A stretch of DNA of 64,000 nt from Prillingera fragicola (GCA_002335605.1 BEDY01000001.1:4030001-4094000); one strand, 5' to 3'. Shown: positions 34,174-45,407, numbered from the stretch's first letter. A program made the numbers and translations. The notes: a model not told the origin generated them from the sequence alone.

Positions 34174-35554
34174 CTAGTTGGGGCGGATGGCAATCTTGAG
34201 GGCCTTGCGCGAGTTCATCTTGTCAAGAGCCTCCTGCCACTGGTCAATGGTGTAAACGTCGGTGACCATTCCCTTGACGTTGACCTTGCCCGAGTCGAGG
34301 AGGGCGACGGCGCGAGGGAAGCAGTAGACCTGCGAGAACGAGCCGATAATCTTGATCTCGTCACCAAAGATCTTGGAAGGGGGCCAGGTGACGCGGGCAG
34401 AGTTCTCGTAGACACCGTAAACGAGGAGAGTGCCGCCACGGGCGACATAGTTGATCGAGTCGTTGACAATCTTCTCGACACCAGTGCACTCGGCGACAAC
34501 GTCAAAGCCGTAGGGGTTGTCCTTCTTGATCTGGGCCCACTGAGCGTCGGCGTTCTGACGGTCGAGGTCAATGTAGGCGTCGCCAGCTCCGATCTTGCGC
34601 GCAAGGTCCATCTTGAGTCCGGCGTTGGCCGCAATGGTGACCTTTGCGGCGCCACCAATCTTGAAACTGTCAGCACCCGAATCCAAGCCGCCTCATTGAT
34701 ACGCACCTTCATGAGCTGGGCAAGGATGAGGCCAGTGGGGCCAGCGCCAATAAGGAGAACGTTGGCACCGAAGGGCATGTCAAGCTTGTCCATGCCGTGG
34801 ACGGCACACGAAGCGGGCTCGAGCAGAGTAGCCTCCTCGTCCGAGAGGTTCTCAATCTTGAAGCACTTGTAGTAAGGGTACTTGATGTACTCGGCGAAAC
34901 CGCCGTCCGACTGGACACCGGCGGCCTTGTAGTTCTCGCACATCAGAGCCTCGCCGCGGCGGCAGTAGTGGCAAGCACCGCACATGGCTGGGTTCGTGAG
35001 CTTGGGCCTTTCATAGGTTGTAGCACTTACCACCGACATCGGCAGCGACACGGTCGCCCTCCTTGAAGCCCTCGACAGACTTGCCAATCTTGACGACCTT
35101 TCCAACAGCCTCGTGGCCGGGAATGAGCTACAGAGTCAGACATAGCTTCAGGCTGGGCAAGATGAGGCACTTACAGGGAAACGGGGGTTGAAGTCACCCT
35201 TGAATGGGCGTTAGTTGGGCTCCACCTTGTCATAGACGCGTGGTTCTCACCTCGTGAATGTGGCCCTGGACAAGTCAGCACGACGTCACAGACTCATGCC
35301 CAAAGCAAACTCACGTCCGTGCCGCAGAAGCCGCAGATGATGACTGGCGAGAATGTCAGCATGGTGGCCCCATCGCACACGACCCGCTCCACGTACCCTT
35401 GAGAAGGATCTCGTCGTCGGCAATCTCGGGGATGGGGACAGTCTTGACGGAGAACTTGCGAGGCTGCGAGCGTGTGAGCGTCGACTCCTTTTCTGGGGCC
35501 GTGGTGCTGGCAACCTACCTCGTCGTAGACAAGCGCCTTCATAGTGCCAGACAT
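34174..35554 (-). CDS. Zinc-dependent polyol dehydrogenase, D-arabinitol-dehydrogenase (ARD1)-like
   Basis: Eight exons: 35519-35554, 35397-35463, 35315-35343, 35251-35265, 35175-35198, 35031-35127, 34707-34987, 34174-34659; 344 aa. MDR-family medium-chain dehydrogenase: catalytic-zinc Cys in ICGFCGTD and GHE motif (PGHEAVG), structural zinc ligands [15 protein letters not shown], cofactor motif [10 protein letters not shown], and [14 protein letters not shown] typical of arabinitol/sorbitol enzymes. It would oxidise a sugar alcohol to a ketose with NAD(P). Exons 3-5 are 29, 15 and 24 nt; all have canonical boundaries and jointly encode the otherwise missing [23 protein letters not shown] segment, so they are real. 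Substrate (D-arabinitol, xylitol or sorbitol) is not resolved. Confidence 0.9.
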
Positions 35555-36639
35555 GATGGTTGTGCTGCGCTGATTAGATAACGTTCAGATGGGTTCAGAG
35601 AGGTTGGGCAGGCGATGAGGGGGGCGCAAGAGGCAAGCGGATAGCTGACTCTGACCGCCATGGCGGGTGAGAGAACGTCCTCGAAGCCAAGAGAAGCAAT
35701 GGCGCAGAGCTGATAAGAGATGTGTGGACGGTGACTTACTGTGTGTGGGGGGTGTTAGAGTCCTAAGGGGGTAGTGAGTGTGAGACGGTGAGGTCTTGTG
35801 ATGCGGGAGAGAAGTACTGTGAGAGATGTAGAAGATCAAAAAGGTATGGCAGACGTGGCACGGCTTTGTACTCTTTTTGCACTACCGGGCGCTGGGCTAC
35901 GGTGGGTGGAGATGGGGGCGTGACAATGGCCAAAACGTCAGTACCTTGGTGTTCAGTCACTGCCGCCGGGATGGGGAAGGCCGCAATCTCCAGGGTGCAG
36001 GGTGTGGGGCACTGGGTACAGGGCAGCAGGGCACATGGGAGCAGAGGGGTGCACCCATCGGAGCACTCGGAGTGCGCTGGAGCAGTCCTGGATGGTGGGC
36101 CTGGTGGATACGCGCCAAGTGATAGGTGATTCTGTAACATGGGCACTGGGCAAGAGTCGCACATGACGTCGTTGGCGTTGGAACACCCCCTGACCCTGAA
36201 ACCCCCAGTTTGAGGGGGACGCATACACGTCTGCTCATGCTGCACACTTCTTGGCCTCTTGGTGACCTATGCTCCGTGCTGCTTCGTGCATCATCGTGCA
36301 GACCAGCTGCTGGCCTACCGGTCGCCTGCCCTGTCCTATTTGGACCGCCGGCATGACGTCCTCCGCTTATCCCCCTTGCCCCGTCCCGCTCCGGTCCATT
36401 CATTCACAGAGAACTTGGCAGGGGGTGCCTTTCACATGGCGACGCGGCATCTCTCGCCCTGGCAAGCCTACCAGTCTGCAATGCCACTACTGCAGCAGAA
36501 GCAGTTCGTTCCATGACGCGTCGAGGAATTGTTCTCCAGCAAGTTTACATTGCATTCCCCTACTGTTGTTATCGCCCAGCACTTTCTACTACAGACGTCG
36601 CCAGTCGTCGCTGGTGACAGCTCATTCACAGCGTACCGC
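35555..36639. other. Promoter of dehydrogenase gene and 3' flank of calmodulin; no gene found
   Basis: 1.09 kb. Short GC-rich ORFs on both strands (for example 35763-36245) overlap in all frames and have no domain. CT-rich near 35590-35760 on the minus strand, in the expected 5' untranslated region of the dehydrogenase. Confidence 0.5.
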
Positions 36640-37849
<1,210 letters not shown>

Positions 37850-38021
37850 GTTGATTACGGTGATACGATTCGTGGGTAAGGTAAGAGGTAAAGCTAAGGA
37901 TGAGATAGCTTTGGGAGATGCGGATGGAGAGAGGAGAGCGTGGAGGGTTGAGCGTTGGCGGCAGTAGGCTGGTGCGCGGGCTGGTGCGACCGCGGATCCG
38001 AGACACGAGCGTGGATGGGAT

Positions 38022-38035
38022 TTGCCACGTGGCAA
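38022..38035. promoter_or_regulatory. Perfect 14-bp palindrome with CACGTG core in the calmodulin-VMS1 promoter
   Basis: TTGCCACGTGGCAA lies 173 bp upstream of the calmodulin ATG and 207 bp upstream of the VMS1 ATG, inside the 392-bp divergent spacer. A half-copy (TGTGGCAA) follows at about 38046. The core matches bHLH/bZIP G-box sites. Binding factor and effect are unknown. Confidence 0.55.
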
Positions 38036-38162
38036 TATTACCTAATGTGGCAATTTGAGCCGCTCAATCGACTCTTCTCTGGATGCATGGATGCTGCCGA
38101 GTTACAGTGACGTACTCTGATCTTTCCAACTTTTTGGCCACCGACTCGACGCGCCTGGCAGC

Positions 38163-38168
38163 TATAAA
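38163..38168 (+). promoter_or_regulatory. TATA box of VMS1
   Basis: TATAAA 79 bp upstream of the ATG at 38242, in the context GCTATAAAGG. Spacing suits transcription start 30-50 bp downstream. Confidence 0.6.
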
Positions 38169-38241
38169 GGATCAGGCAGGCAACTAGGCAGAACAACAAC
38201 TCTTATACATTACTCTCCTACACTCGCAAGACTCGCTCGCA

Positions 38242-40182
38242 ATGACACAGCCAGCATCAATACTCTACCGCGCCATGAGCGTCTACTCTATCCCGCCAGA
38301 GCTCCTCGCCGCCCTTACTGTCAGGTCAATCCAGGCGCAGGCCGAGCCAGCCACAATAACCCCCTCGGAATCAGCAGAGGACAAGGAGACAGAACAGTCT
38401 ATTACGTCGACCTCGGGACTAGGATGTCAGACGTGCCCAGGCGCGTCGTTTGAGACTCCAGAGGAGCAGCGTGCCCACTTCAAGTCTGACTGGCACCGAT
38501 ACAACGCCAAGGCCAAGCTCGGCGGCAAGCCCGTCACAGCCGACGAGTGGGAGGGAATGGTAGAGGGTGAGTGCTACAATTCTGAGTTTCTGGCTGACAG
38601 AACAGGTGTTTCTAGCATTTCGGGGTCCGCTTCGTCAGCGTCGTCCGGAGCAGACGAGACCCGAATCACAAAGTTGATGAAGAAGGCGCGGGTGACTGGA
38701 GATGCCGCCGAGGACGAGGTCAACTCGGACGAAGAGGCCGAGCTTGCCGACTTGAGACGACGTGCACAGCTGCGCACTGCTGTCATCTGGTTCTCGGCCT
38801 CCACCGCTCCGACAACGTTGGGTTTACCAGTCGACACCCAGCTAGGAGTCCACCGAGCCCTGTTCCAACACTACGAGAATGCCGGCGACTATTTGGGAGA
38901 CCTCAAGCGACTCCAGCTAGGCCCTCCCAATCCCGACCAGGAAGAGCGGCGCATCACCCTGCTGATGGTCGCTGGAGGTCATTTCGCAGGCATGGTTGTT
39001 GGTCTGCGCCCTCGTGGCAAGAGCGACAGGCAGGACATGAAGGGCGCAGGCGATGTGCGCGTCCTTCAGCACAAGACTTTCCATCGCTACACAACCCGTC
39101 GCAAGCAAGGTGGATCGCAGGGCTTGAACGACAATGCCAAGTCCAAGGCCGTCTCGGCCGGTGCCATGCTCCGTCGTTATGGAGAGGCGGCTTTGCAGGC
39201 AGAGATTCGTCAGCTGCTCGAGGAGTGGGAGGAGGACATCCAGTTGTCGGAGCGTATCTTCATTCGCGCCAGCACGCACGGAAAGAAGAGCTTTTGGGGC
39301 TACGACGGTGCCGTTCTCGACAAGTCGGACGACAGGATTCGCTCATTCCCATTCCCCACTCGTCGTCCCACCCAGCAGGAGCTCTTGCGGTGCTGGCACG
39401 AACTTACTCGCGTCAAGATCTCACATCTGTCCGAGGAGGCTTTGGCGGCACAGGACGAGGCATACATTGCGTCACTGCAGCCTAAGCGTCAGGCCGTCGC
39501 CAAGCCGGCTCCGGCCCCAGTCGTTATTCCTTCCCCCGCCGCGCCCAAGCTCTCACCAGAGGAGCTGGCAAAGCAGGACCGCCAGGAGCGTCTCGTGGAC
39601 ATGGTGAAGAAGGGTCGCTTGGAGCCACTCCGCTCTTTCGTCGCGCGCTACGCCGAGGAGGTACCGGCTTCGATTCTCGGCACAGCAGCAGCAGCCGACC
39701 AGGAGGAGATTGTGCGGTTCCTGCTCACTGAGGCCAAGATCGACCCCACAGTAGCTATCGACGGATCCAAGCGCGCCTACGACCTGGCATCAAGCAAGGG
39801 CACGCGCAACGTCTTCCGCCGCGTGGCATACGACCAGCCAGAGATGTGGGACTGGCAGGCTGCTCGCGTGCCTTCTGGCTTGAGCGAGGAGGCGGCCCAG
39901 GCACAAGGCGACAAGAAGGCAGAACGACGCCGTGGACTTCGCGACAAGATGCGCGAACGCGAGCGCCAGCGCGCTGAGCAGGAAACCGATAGTGAGGCCG
40001 CGGCCGAGCCGGAACCACCAGCACCGGCTGGCCTTGCTGCGCTCGGTCTTCCTACAAAGGGACCGCAGAAACTTGGCGGTCGTCTTGGTGGCGAGACGAG
40101 CCTCGCTGGTCTCAGCCCAGAAATGCGCCTGCAGATTGAACGCGAGCGACGCGCCAGGGCTGCCGAGGCCCGATTCAAGTAG
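38242..40182 (+). CDS. VMS1: Vms1/ANKZF1-type peptidyl-tRNA hydrolase of ribosome quality control
   Basis: Probably two exons, 38242-38566 and 38606-40182 (633 aa). The 39-nt intron has GTGAGT, a CTGAC branch and an AG acceptor, is a multiple of three and stop-free, so the unspliced frame (646 aa) is also open. Domains: a C2H2-like finger CQTCPGASFETPEEQRAHFK...H; the VLRF1 release-factor-like domain with catalytic Gln about 280 in KQGGSQGLND; ankyrin repeats (about 455-530); and a C-terminal Cdc48-binding VIM helix RERRARAAEARFK. Vms1 cleaves peptidyl-tRNA on stalled 60S subunits and can be recruited to stressed mitochondria. Exon-poor compared with its neighbours. A second Met 11 codons later (38275) is an alternative start. 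Confidence 0.93.
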   Translation: MTQPASILYRAMSVYSIPPELLAALTVRSIQAQAEPATITPSESAEDKETEQSITSTSGLGCQTCPGASFETPEEQRAHFKSDWHRYNAKAKLGGKPVTADEWEGMVEGECYNSEFLADRTGVSSISGSASSASSGADETRITKLMKKARVTGDAAEDEVNSDEEAELADLRRRAQLRTAVIWFSASTAPTTLGLPVDTQLGVHRALFQHYENAGDYLGDLKRLQLGPPNPDQEERRITLLMVAGGHFAGMVVGLRPRGKSDRQDMKGAGDVRVLQHKTFHRYTTRRKQGGSQGLNDNAKSKAVSAGAMLRRYGEAALQAEIRQLLEEWEEDIQLSERIFIRASTHGKKSFWGYDGAVLDKSDDRIRSFPFPTRRPTQQELLRCWHELTRVKISHLSEEALAAQDEAYIASLQPKRQAVAKPAPAPVVIPSPAAPKLSPEELAKQDRQERLVDMVKKGRLEPLRSFVARYAEEVPASILGTAAAADQEEIVRFLLTEAKIDPTVAIDGSKRAYDLASSKGTRNVFRRVAYDQPEMWDWQAARVPSGLSEEAAQAQGDKKAERRRGLRDKMRERERQRAEQETDSEAAAEPEPPAPAGLAALGLPTKGPQKLGGRLGGETSLAGLSPEMRLQIERERRARAAEARFK

Positions 40183-41012
40183 AGTCATAGAATGACACGC
40201 CGCCCGCTGTCAATCGGCTAAGCGCGATGTCACGTCCAAAGCCACCCATGTCGAGCCTGTCATTTGGGTTTCAGAGAGAAACAGCAGGTCATGCGTCGCG
40301 CACTGACCAGCACTGATGGCGGGCCGACTGACATGCACATCACGCGCATCACTGCACAGATCGCCTCGGGCCGAGCGGCCAAGAGCACCCTCTTGCACTT
40401 CTCCCACATGCAGTCGGCCTTGCCCGAAAATGGGTGATAGGTCACCGTGCATCGTCCTCTCCTTATGCAATCGCTGCTGCATGCTGCAAACAGAGTCCAA
40501 GCTCGGTGCTGTGCCGAGACCCGCGCTGAACAATGCGAGCAGAGCCCACCCGGTCCCTTGAACATCTAACTGTGATGGCGTTCGGATCGTCCAAGCCACC
40601 AGGCAGAGCACAGCCCAGCTGACTTGATCAGTCTTGGAGCCCTCACCGCCGCCACGCCTGGACTCTGCACAGGCCGTCAACAACAGGCTGTTGCTAAACA
40701 CTTTACGAGTCGCGGACGGCGTGTCAGAAGAGCTGGAAAAACAACGCACTCGACACGCTCGCGCACTGGTCTGCTGTGCGTTGGTCGGACCCATCAAACT
40801 GGCGTCAGCCGCACAAGGAATTTTTCTCCTGAAGAGTGAAAAAGTAAATAAATAAACTGATGTGCTGTGATGCACCCTTGCTGCTGTTTCATCGCCTCCA
40901 ACGTGCTTTGTGGTATCGAGTCAGCTCCATTTATTCAGCCTTTACACTCCTCACTCCTACCAAGTGAGGGCTTGCTCGCTGAACCCACTCGCCACCCGCT
41001 GCGCAACCAGAT
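40183..41012. other. Gene-poor spacer after VMS1
   Basis: 830 bp. Contains the VMS1 3' region and the upstream region of the metallothionein-like gene. The 221-codon frame on the minus strand (40210-40875) lacks any domain or splice extension and is rejected. An A/T-rich run near 40835-40860 may be a poly(A) signal region. Confidence 0.45.
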
Positions 41013-41207
41013 ATGTCAGACACCGAAAACGTAAGACACCCCATTCCTTCCGCAGGCTGACGCCACCAGCAATGCTCGTGCTGCGGCAACTCTTCTTGCA
41101 CTTGCTCTGATGAGGTCGAGATCTGTTATTCGTACGGATCTAGTCCCTATAGCATTCCGCAGGAAGAGGAAGTTTGCTACGTGCCTATAGAGTACACCGG
41201 ACCATGA
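41013..41207 (+). CDS. Small cysteine-rich, metallothionein-like protein
   Basis: Two exons (41013-41030, 41070-41207) give 51 aa. The intron has a GTAAGA donor, CTGAC branch and CAG acceptor. The N-terminal half is MSDTEN-QCSCCGNSSCTCSDE, with CxCC and CxC pairs spaced like copper-binding fungal metallothioneins; two further Cys lie in VEICYSY and EEVCYVP. The C-terminal half is acidic and Tyr-rich, not typical of classical metallothioneins. Metal chelation in the cytosol is the natural guess, but the protein has only seven Cys and no second CxC array. It stands alone in a gene-poor stretch. The splice signals and Cys spacing support the call; no homologue is known to me. Confidence 0.55.
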
Positions 41208-42117
41208 CACGTCAGTGCCGAAGGACAGAACAGTAGACAACCGCCGACTTGAGCAATGCCTGAGGTGAGTGATGGCTGCCGCCCTTTGGGAATGTTGAAA
41301 CATCGTCTTGCCCGCTCAAGACATGCGTGTCAACAGTATCATGTCCCCCACTCGCCAACGGCATCAGGTGCAGGCTGACCAGTCTCCTGTGAGACAAGCG
41401 CTTGGACCGTTTCCAGTTAACTTTACGTGGCAGTGTGCTGATTAATGCAGAGGCCCAGAGAGGCCTTCACCGTGTGGTGCCACAACTAGGGCAGGACGTT
41501 GAGGCAAGGTAACAGTGGACATTGCACGGGACAATGTCCCCAGAGTGTGTACAACCGCCACGATATGCTCCCACGCCATGCCCATGCATGTAACCAGTGC
41601 TTTAAGTTCCAGGAGATACTGTATTGTCCTTATCCAGATTTGCGGAATGCACATGCTCGTTCTGGCCCGACGGTGGCGTTGCGAATGATAGCTCACCGCC
41701 GAAAGAGATGAGTGGCGCTTTACATACAGTACGCAGGTTGGGCTTTGAGAACTCGGGCAAAACCTAAGGGATGGCAAGAAGGACGCGTCGCAAGTAGTGC
41801 GCTTGCTGATATGCAATGTCGAGCACTCACGCTTCGGCGCCACTGACGTCTGGGCGAAGCTCGCGTCATGTGCAGTCAATGTCAACACCGGGTTAGTCGC
41901 GTTCCCCCAACATACATTAGTCTCGCACGGTTGGCGGTGTTGGAGATAAGTAAGCGTGCCTCCTTTTGGCGGGAGAAGCGCAAAATGAGGCCGGTAGCGT
42001 GCAAAAGAAGCTCTGATACATGGCAACGTTGCATGAGAGAATAAGAGCCAGGAGTCGACAGACCCTTTGCCCTCACTCTTACACTGTCCACCTGAACCTT
42101 GGCCTATATAGCGCATC
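41208..42117. other. Gene-poor spacer; no gene supported
   Basis: 910 bp. A 229-codon minus-strand frame (41442-42131) is open but looks like chance translation (Cys/His/Ser-rich, no domain). A TATA-like TATATA lies at its end (42105-42110). Confidence 0.4.
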
Positions 42118-42399
42118 ATGGCGGTACGCACATCTCAGCCTGTCCGGTCTGATCTACAGGACCCACTCACCCACACACCCAAGAGCACAAAACATGTCCG
42201 TTTCGACCTCAAACTCCCCACTCTACCTTCACCCGCGATAGTGCGTATACCAACACCAATGCCAACCGAGCGGTACGAAATGCTATCCGCCGCTGCGGAG
42301 CGTGTGGTGCGGTTCACCCAGCCAACGGTTCCCAACCTTGGGAAATCTGCAGCGGAGCAGGAGAAAGAGATGTATTTGAACGGGCTTGCAATAGTGTAG
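42118..42399 (+). CDS. Candidate small protein, 93 codons, unknown
   Basis: A single open frame with a protein-like composition (HVRFDLKLPTLPSPAIVRIP; ERYEMLSAAAERVVRF; EQEKEMYLNGLAIV). A TATATA box sits only 8 bp before the first ATG, too close for that ATG to be used if the box is functional. A later in-frame Met near 42259 would give 46 aa, and an ATG at 42194 starts a different short frame. No domain recognised. Treat as a candidate only. Confidence 0.3.
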   Translation: MAVRTSQPVRSDLQDPLTHTPKSTKHVRFDLKLPTLPSPAIVRIPTPMPTERYEMLSAAAERVVRFTQPTVPNLGKSAAEQEKEMYLNGLAIV

Positions 42400-42680
42400 C
42401 ATCAGTAGGCCGAGATGACAATCCTATGATACAAGGAGGGGGGTTTCCTGACTAGTGGATGGTTGCTGCCGGCGTGAGTGTACAGTGGAGCCTGATGTGC
42501 TCAGCAAAGAAGAATGTGAGATGCTGGCACACACAACATTCTCGCACTCTAGCGAGGCCACTGAGGCTCCTGACAGATTGTTCTTCCTAGCATTGCCCAC
42601 TCTACTGAAGAGTCATCATCGTCACATTCGCTTTGAATAGCTCTCGCCAGCCCAATCCGCAACCACCAAGCCGAGCGATC

Positions 42681-42921
42681 ATGAAAGCCATCACCCTTGA
42701 CCCCCGACCCGCTCTGTTTGGATGCTGCACAAAGGACAATTTCCAGGATGCTCCAGCGCATCCCACGCCCCCTCCTCAATTGCAGCCCATCATCACCGTG
42801 ACTGCGGGAAGTGAGTCTGGAGCTTCGGTGCCCAACGGTTCTGCGCGTGAGTACTGGCCAGAACATACGAGACCGAGAAGCTAAGCCTCTAGAGAACGTC
42901 ACCCAGCATAAGGCGCAGTGA
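42681..42921 (+). CDS. Candidate small spliced gene, 64 codons, unknown
   Basis: Exons 42681-42846 and 42893-42921 join in phase across a 46-nt intron with a GTGAGT donor and CTCTAG acceptor. The product starts MKAITLDPRPALFGCCTKDN, is proline-rich in the middle and ends NVTQHKAQ. No family recognised. Without the splice the frame ends a little sooner (42884). Weak evidence: one plausible intron and a neighbouring set of similarly small genes. Confidence 0.25.
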
Positions 42922-43808
42922 TTGAGGGCTGCTGGGGAGTGCCGCCGTAGAAGTGGATGCAGGTGGCGAACAGTGAGAATCGCTGGCTGCGCGATTTCTC
43001 CGGATAATTTCATCCGTGCACTGTAAAGGACTTGCGGGTGGCAGTACTTGCGTCGTTGTCAGACTCTGCATGTATGAAGATTCTTACAGATGCTACGGTA
43101 TCCTAGCTGCAGTATTCCATCCCGTTTCATCAGGCTCTATCAGAAGGCACCTCAGTGGTGCGCGTGGAACACGACGGATTCGCACCCCGGCGCACTCACC
43201 ACGCATAACGCACAGAACCTCTGTGTCGCCCCTTTGTGTGCAAATATATATCTCAACCGGGGAAGTTCCCACCCTTGACCTGCTTGCCTTTCTCTTACTC
43301 TCAGCCTTGCAGTACATCACTTTGCCTTGGGGAGTGTACGGCCAACGAATGTGAATGGCAGAAGAGACACCAGCTCACCGTCGCAGATTGATGCTAGACT
43401 GGGAGCTAGCTTGCAAAATGAGCCGTTGTACCCTGCACACCGACTGCTTTTACCGTGAGGGTGCTCCTTCGCCTGAGCCGATGCCCCGCACCGAGGGGCC
43501 GTGAGATGATCGTTGCCGCAGAGGGATGCAGGACAGAAGTTGGTGGTCGCAAACCATAACCAAGAGCAGCCAGGCATGTACCCAATGCTCCTCTTTCATA
43601 TCTGACGCTCACAGGTGGTCACTGTACATACCATGGCTTGTGCGAATGGGCAACATGTCCGCGGAACACGGTCACAGTGCCACACACACCCCATGGCTTC
43701 CCCCAATATGTTCCCGCCCACCACCGAGCTGCCCTGCATGCCCCCGAGGCCGTCTTGTTGGGCGGGGCATGCAAGAAGAGCAAAAGGGACACGCTCTATG
43801 AGAGCACG
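42922..43808. other. Gene-poor spacer; nothing supported
   Basis: About 890 bp. TATATATA occurs at 43247-43254 but the only nearby downstream ATG is immediately followed by TGA. Short ORFs overlap in several frames without domains. Confidence 0.4.
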
Positions 43809-43890
43809 CGACTGGAGTGAGGTCCGAACTCACGCGTGCAGAGCACACTGCCTTCGCAAGGTAGCACCTTAACCACTCGGTCATCCAGCT
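43809..43890 (-). tRNA. Degenerate type II (Ser/Leu-like) tRNA or tRNA pseudogene
   Basis: On the minus strand the segment folds as a tRNA with a long variable arm. Acceptor AGCTGGA pairs with TCCAGTC at five of seven positions plus one G-T, with an A-C mismatch at the end. D arm ACCGAGTGGTTAAGGT has a three-pair stem. The anticodon stem CTACC/GGCAG has one mismatch around a seven-base loop TTGCGAA. Variable arm GTGC-TCT-GCAC and T arm GTGAG-TTCGGAC-CTCAC are perfect. The discriminator is G, as in serine tRNAs. The loop would give anticodon GCG, which eukaryotes do not normally use and which does not fit a Ser or Leu body. This and the acceptor mismatch suggest a decayed copy. Confidence 0.5.
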
Positions 43891-45192
43891 TGGACGTCTT
43901 CGTGTTTGCGAGTGGCTGGGCCCTTCGGCGCCTGGTTGTGGCGGGCTGCATTGCTCGAGTCTGTCTCTGACTAGCTGTTTTAAACCTCACCAGCAAACCT
44001 TCGGCGTCAACGCTCGCATTGTCCGCCTCACGTTGGTGCTACAGATGTCGTTGCTTCGCATCACATCAGCATCAACAAGCTGATGATCGCCAATCACGTG
44101 ACCGAAGGTGACTGTTAGGATGCCGATCCTACGATCTTAGCGCCCTGCTACACGGTGAGCACATATCATCACTATGCAAGAGAGCGATGGCGCGAACTCG
44201 CCCGAGCTAGAAGGAGAGCCTCGCAGTGCATCCGCTTGACGCGCGCTGGATGGTCCTGCGGCCAGAGGTGTGTTGGCCGCGGCGACCCAAATAGTAGCCG
44301 CCAATGTATTGTGATCTCGGTCACTAAGCGCTTCTTGAATAATTTCTAGTCTCTGTTCTCTAAGCGGTTTCTGCCTAATTGCGTTCCTGATTAGCACGCG
44401 TTGCTGTACAGCAATGCATGTATGTATGGTAAGAGCAGATCCGCGGAGCGCCTGGTGTGGCCTCTGTGAGATTTCCGGCTGAAGTGGCTGATGGCTGAAG
44501 TGACATGGGTCTGAAGCAACAGAGGTCGATCCACGGTGTCACCCGTCTATTGACTAGCAGCGCTTCTACGGTGCAGCACGCAGGCAGAGAAAGATCCGCT
44601 GCTATGTTTGGACTGGAACGCGCTCGCTCGCTCACACGGGCACATTTTGCGCATAACTCCAGAACGGCATTTACGCGATCTGGTGAATTTACACGAACCG
44701 GTGTACAGTTAACAGGTGGAGGTGCTGGATCATTTGCGATTATCACACATTGGACATGTTCCACGCAGCCTCCCACGCATGCTAGGAAGGCAAAAATCTG
44801 CCCTTGTCCCTGAGAGATATGCGAGTGACCAGAGCATAGCCGCCGGCAAAGTGCTCGCGACTCGCTCTCCTCGTACGAGGATTGGCAGTTGCGGAAAGGA
44901 TCGCATCGATAAGGGCTGCCCCACGAAATCTGGCTAGCCGAGTCAAGCTCCAGGTGGCAGCCTCCACCAACGCGCTCCCGCCAGCATTCCGTTATTTCCC
45001 CCCAAACCCCAAGCTGCTGGCCGCGGGCAGCGTCTGGGACCAGAGGGCAAGCGCTTGGTTGCGGGCTGCCGCGCAATCGATAACCAACGTTCGCGCTTGC
45101 CAACGTGTGATAGAGACGCGTGTATGGGGAGATTGCGTGTCAGCAAGGTATATAAAGATGCATGGGTGGGAGCAAGAATAGTTTTCTTAACC
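43891..45192. other. Gene-poor spacer; nothing supported except a TATA box
   Basis: 1.3 kb. The 242-codon minus-strand frame 44375-45103 has no domain and is rejected. The region contains short inverted repeats (for example near 44116-44132) and TCACGTGA at about 44095-44102. Confidence 0.4.
45149..45156 (+). promoter_or_regulatory. TATA box before the 38-residue spliced gene
   Basis: TATATAAA lies 37 bp upstream of the ATG at 45193. It is the strongest TATA match in the island. Confidence 0.55.
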
Positions 45193-45407
45193 ATGTTTAC
45201 CATCACCTACTCTGTGAGCACCTCGACTACTACAGACCGAACTCGAGCTGACAGTATTCTAGCCCAACTCTGCGCGCACCGCTACCGAGGACGCTACGGC
45301 GACTCTGGATGCACCTTCTGTTGACGGTGAGTGGCGTTTGTTTATGGTGCCTGGATGACGCTGACAACTTCGCAGAGGTGCCGTTCTTCTACGTTTGCGA
45401 CACCTAG
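45193..45407 (+). CDS. Very small spliced gene, 38 aa, unknown
   Basis: Three exons (45193-45213, 45263-45326, 45376-45407) join in phase. Both introns have GTGAGY donors, GCTGAC branch sites and AG acceptors identical in style to those of the confirmed genes here. The product runs MFTITYS, then an Ala/Thr-rich acidic middle, then DEVPFFYVCDT. Size and acidic spacer recall basidiomycete lipopeptide pheromone precursors, but these end in a CaaX box (Cys plus three residues) and this ends Cys-Asp-Thr, so that assignment fails. Supported by gene structure only; function unknown. Confidence 0.45.

Noticed and set aside
40210..40875. 221-codon minus-strand frame after VMS1
   Set aside because: Same reasons; competing frames of similar length exist on the other strand.
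41442..42131. 229-codon minus-strand frame in the gene-poor island
   Set aside because: No domain, random-looking Cys/His/Ser-rich composition, no splice support; chance frame in GC-rich DNA.
44110..44150. Inverted repeat resembling an anticodon arm
   Set aside because: The loop lacks the invariant T at position 33, and no D or T arm can be formed around it.
44375..45103. 242-codon minus-strand frame
   Set aside because: No recognisable motif, low-information composition, and adjacent to a spliced plus-strand gene with its own TATA box.
45193..45407. Interpretation of the 38-residue gene as a mating pheromone precursor
   Set aside because: Basidiomycete pheromones end in Cys plus exactly three residues; here Cys is followed by only Asp-Thr. 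No STE3-type receptor gene is in the window.
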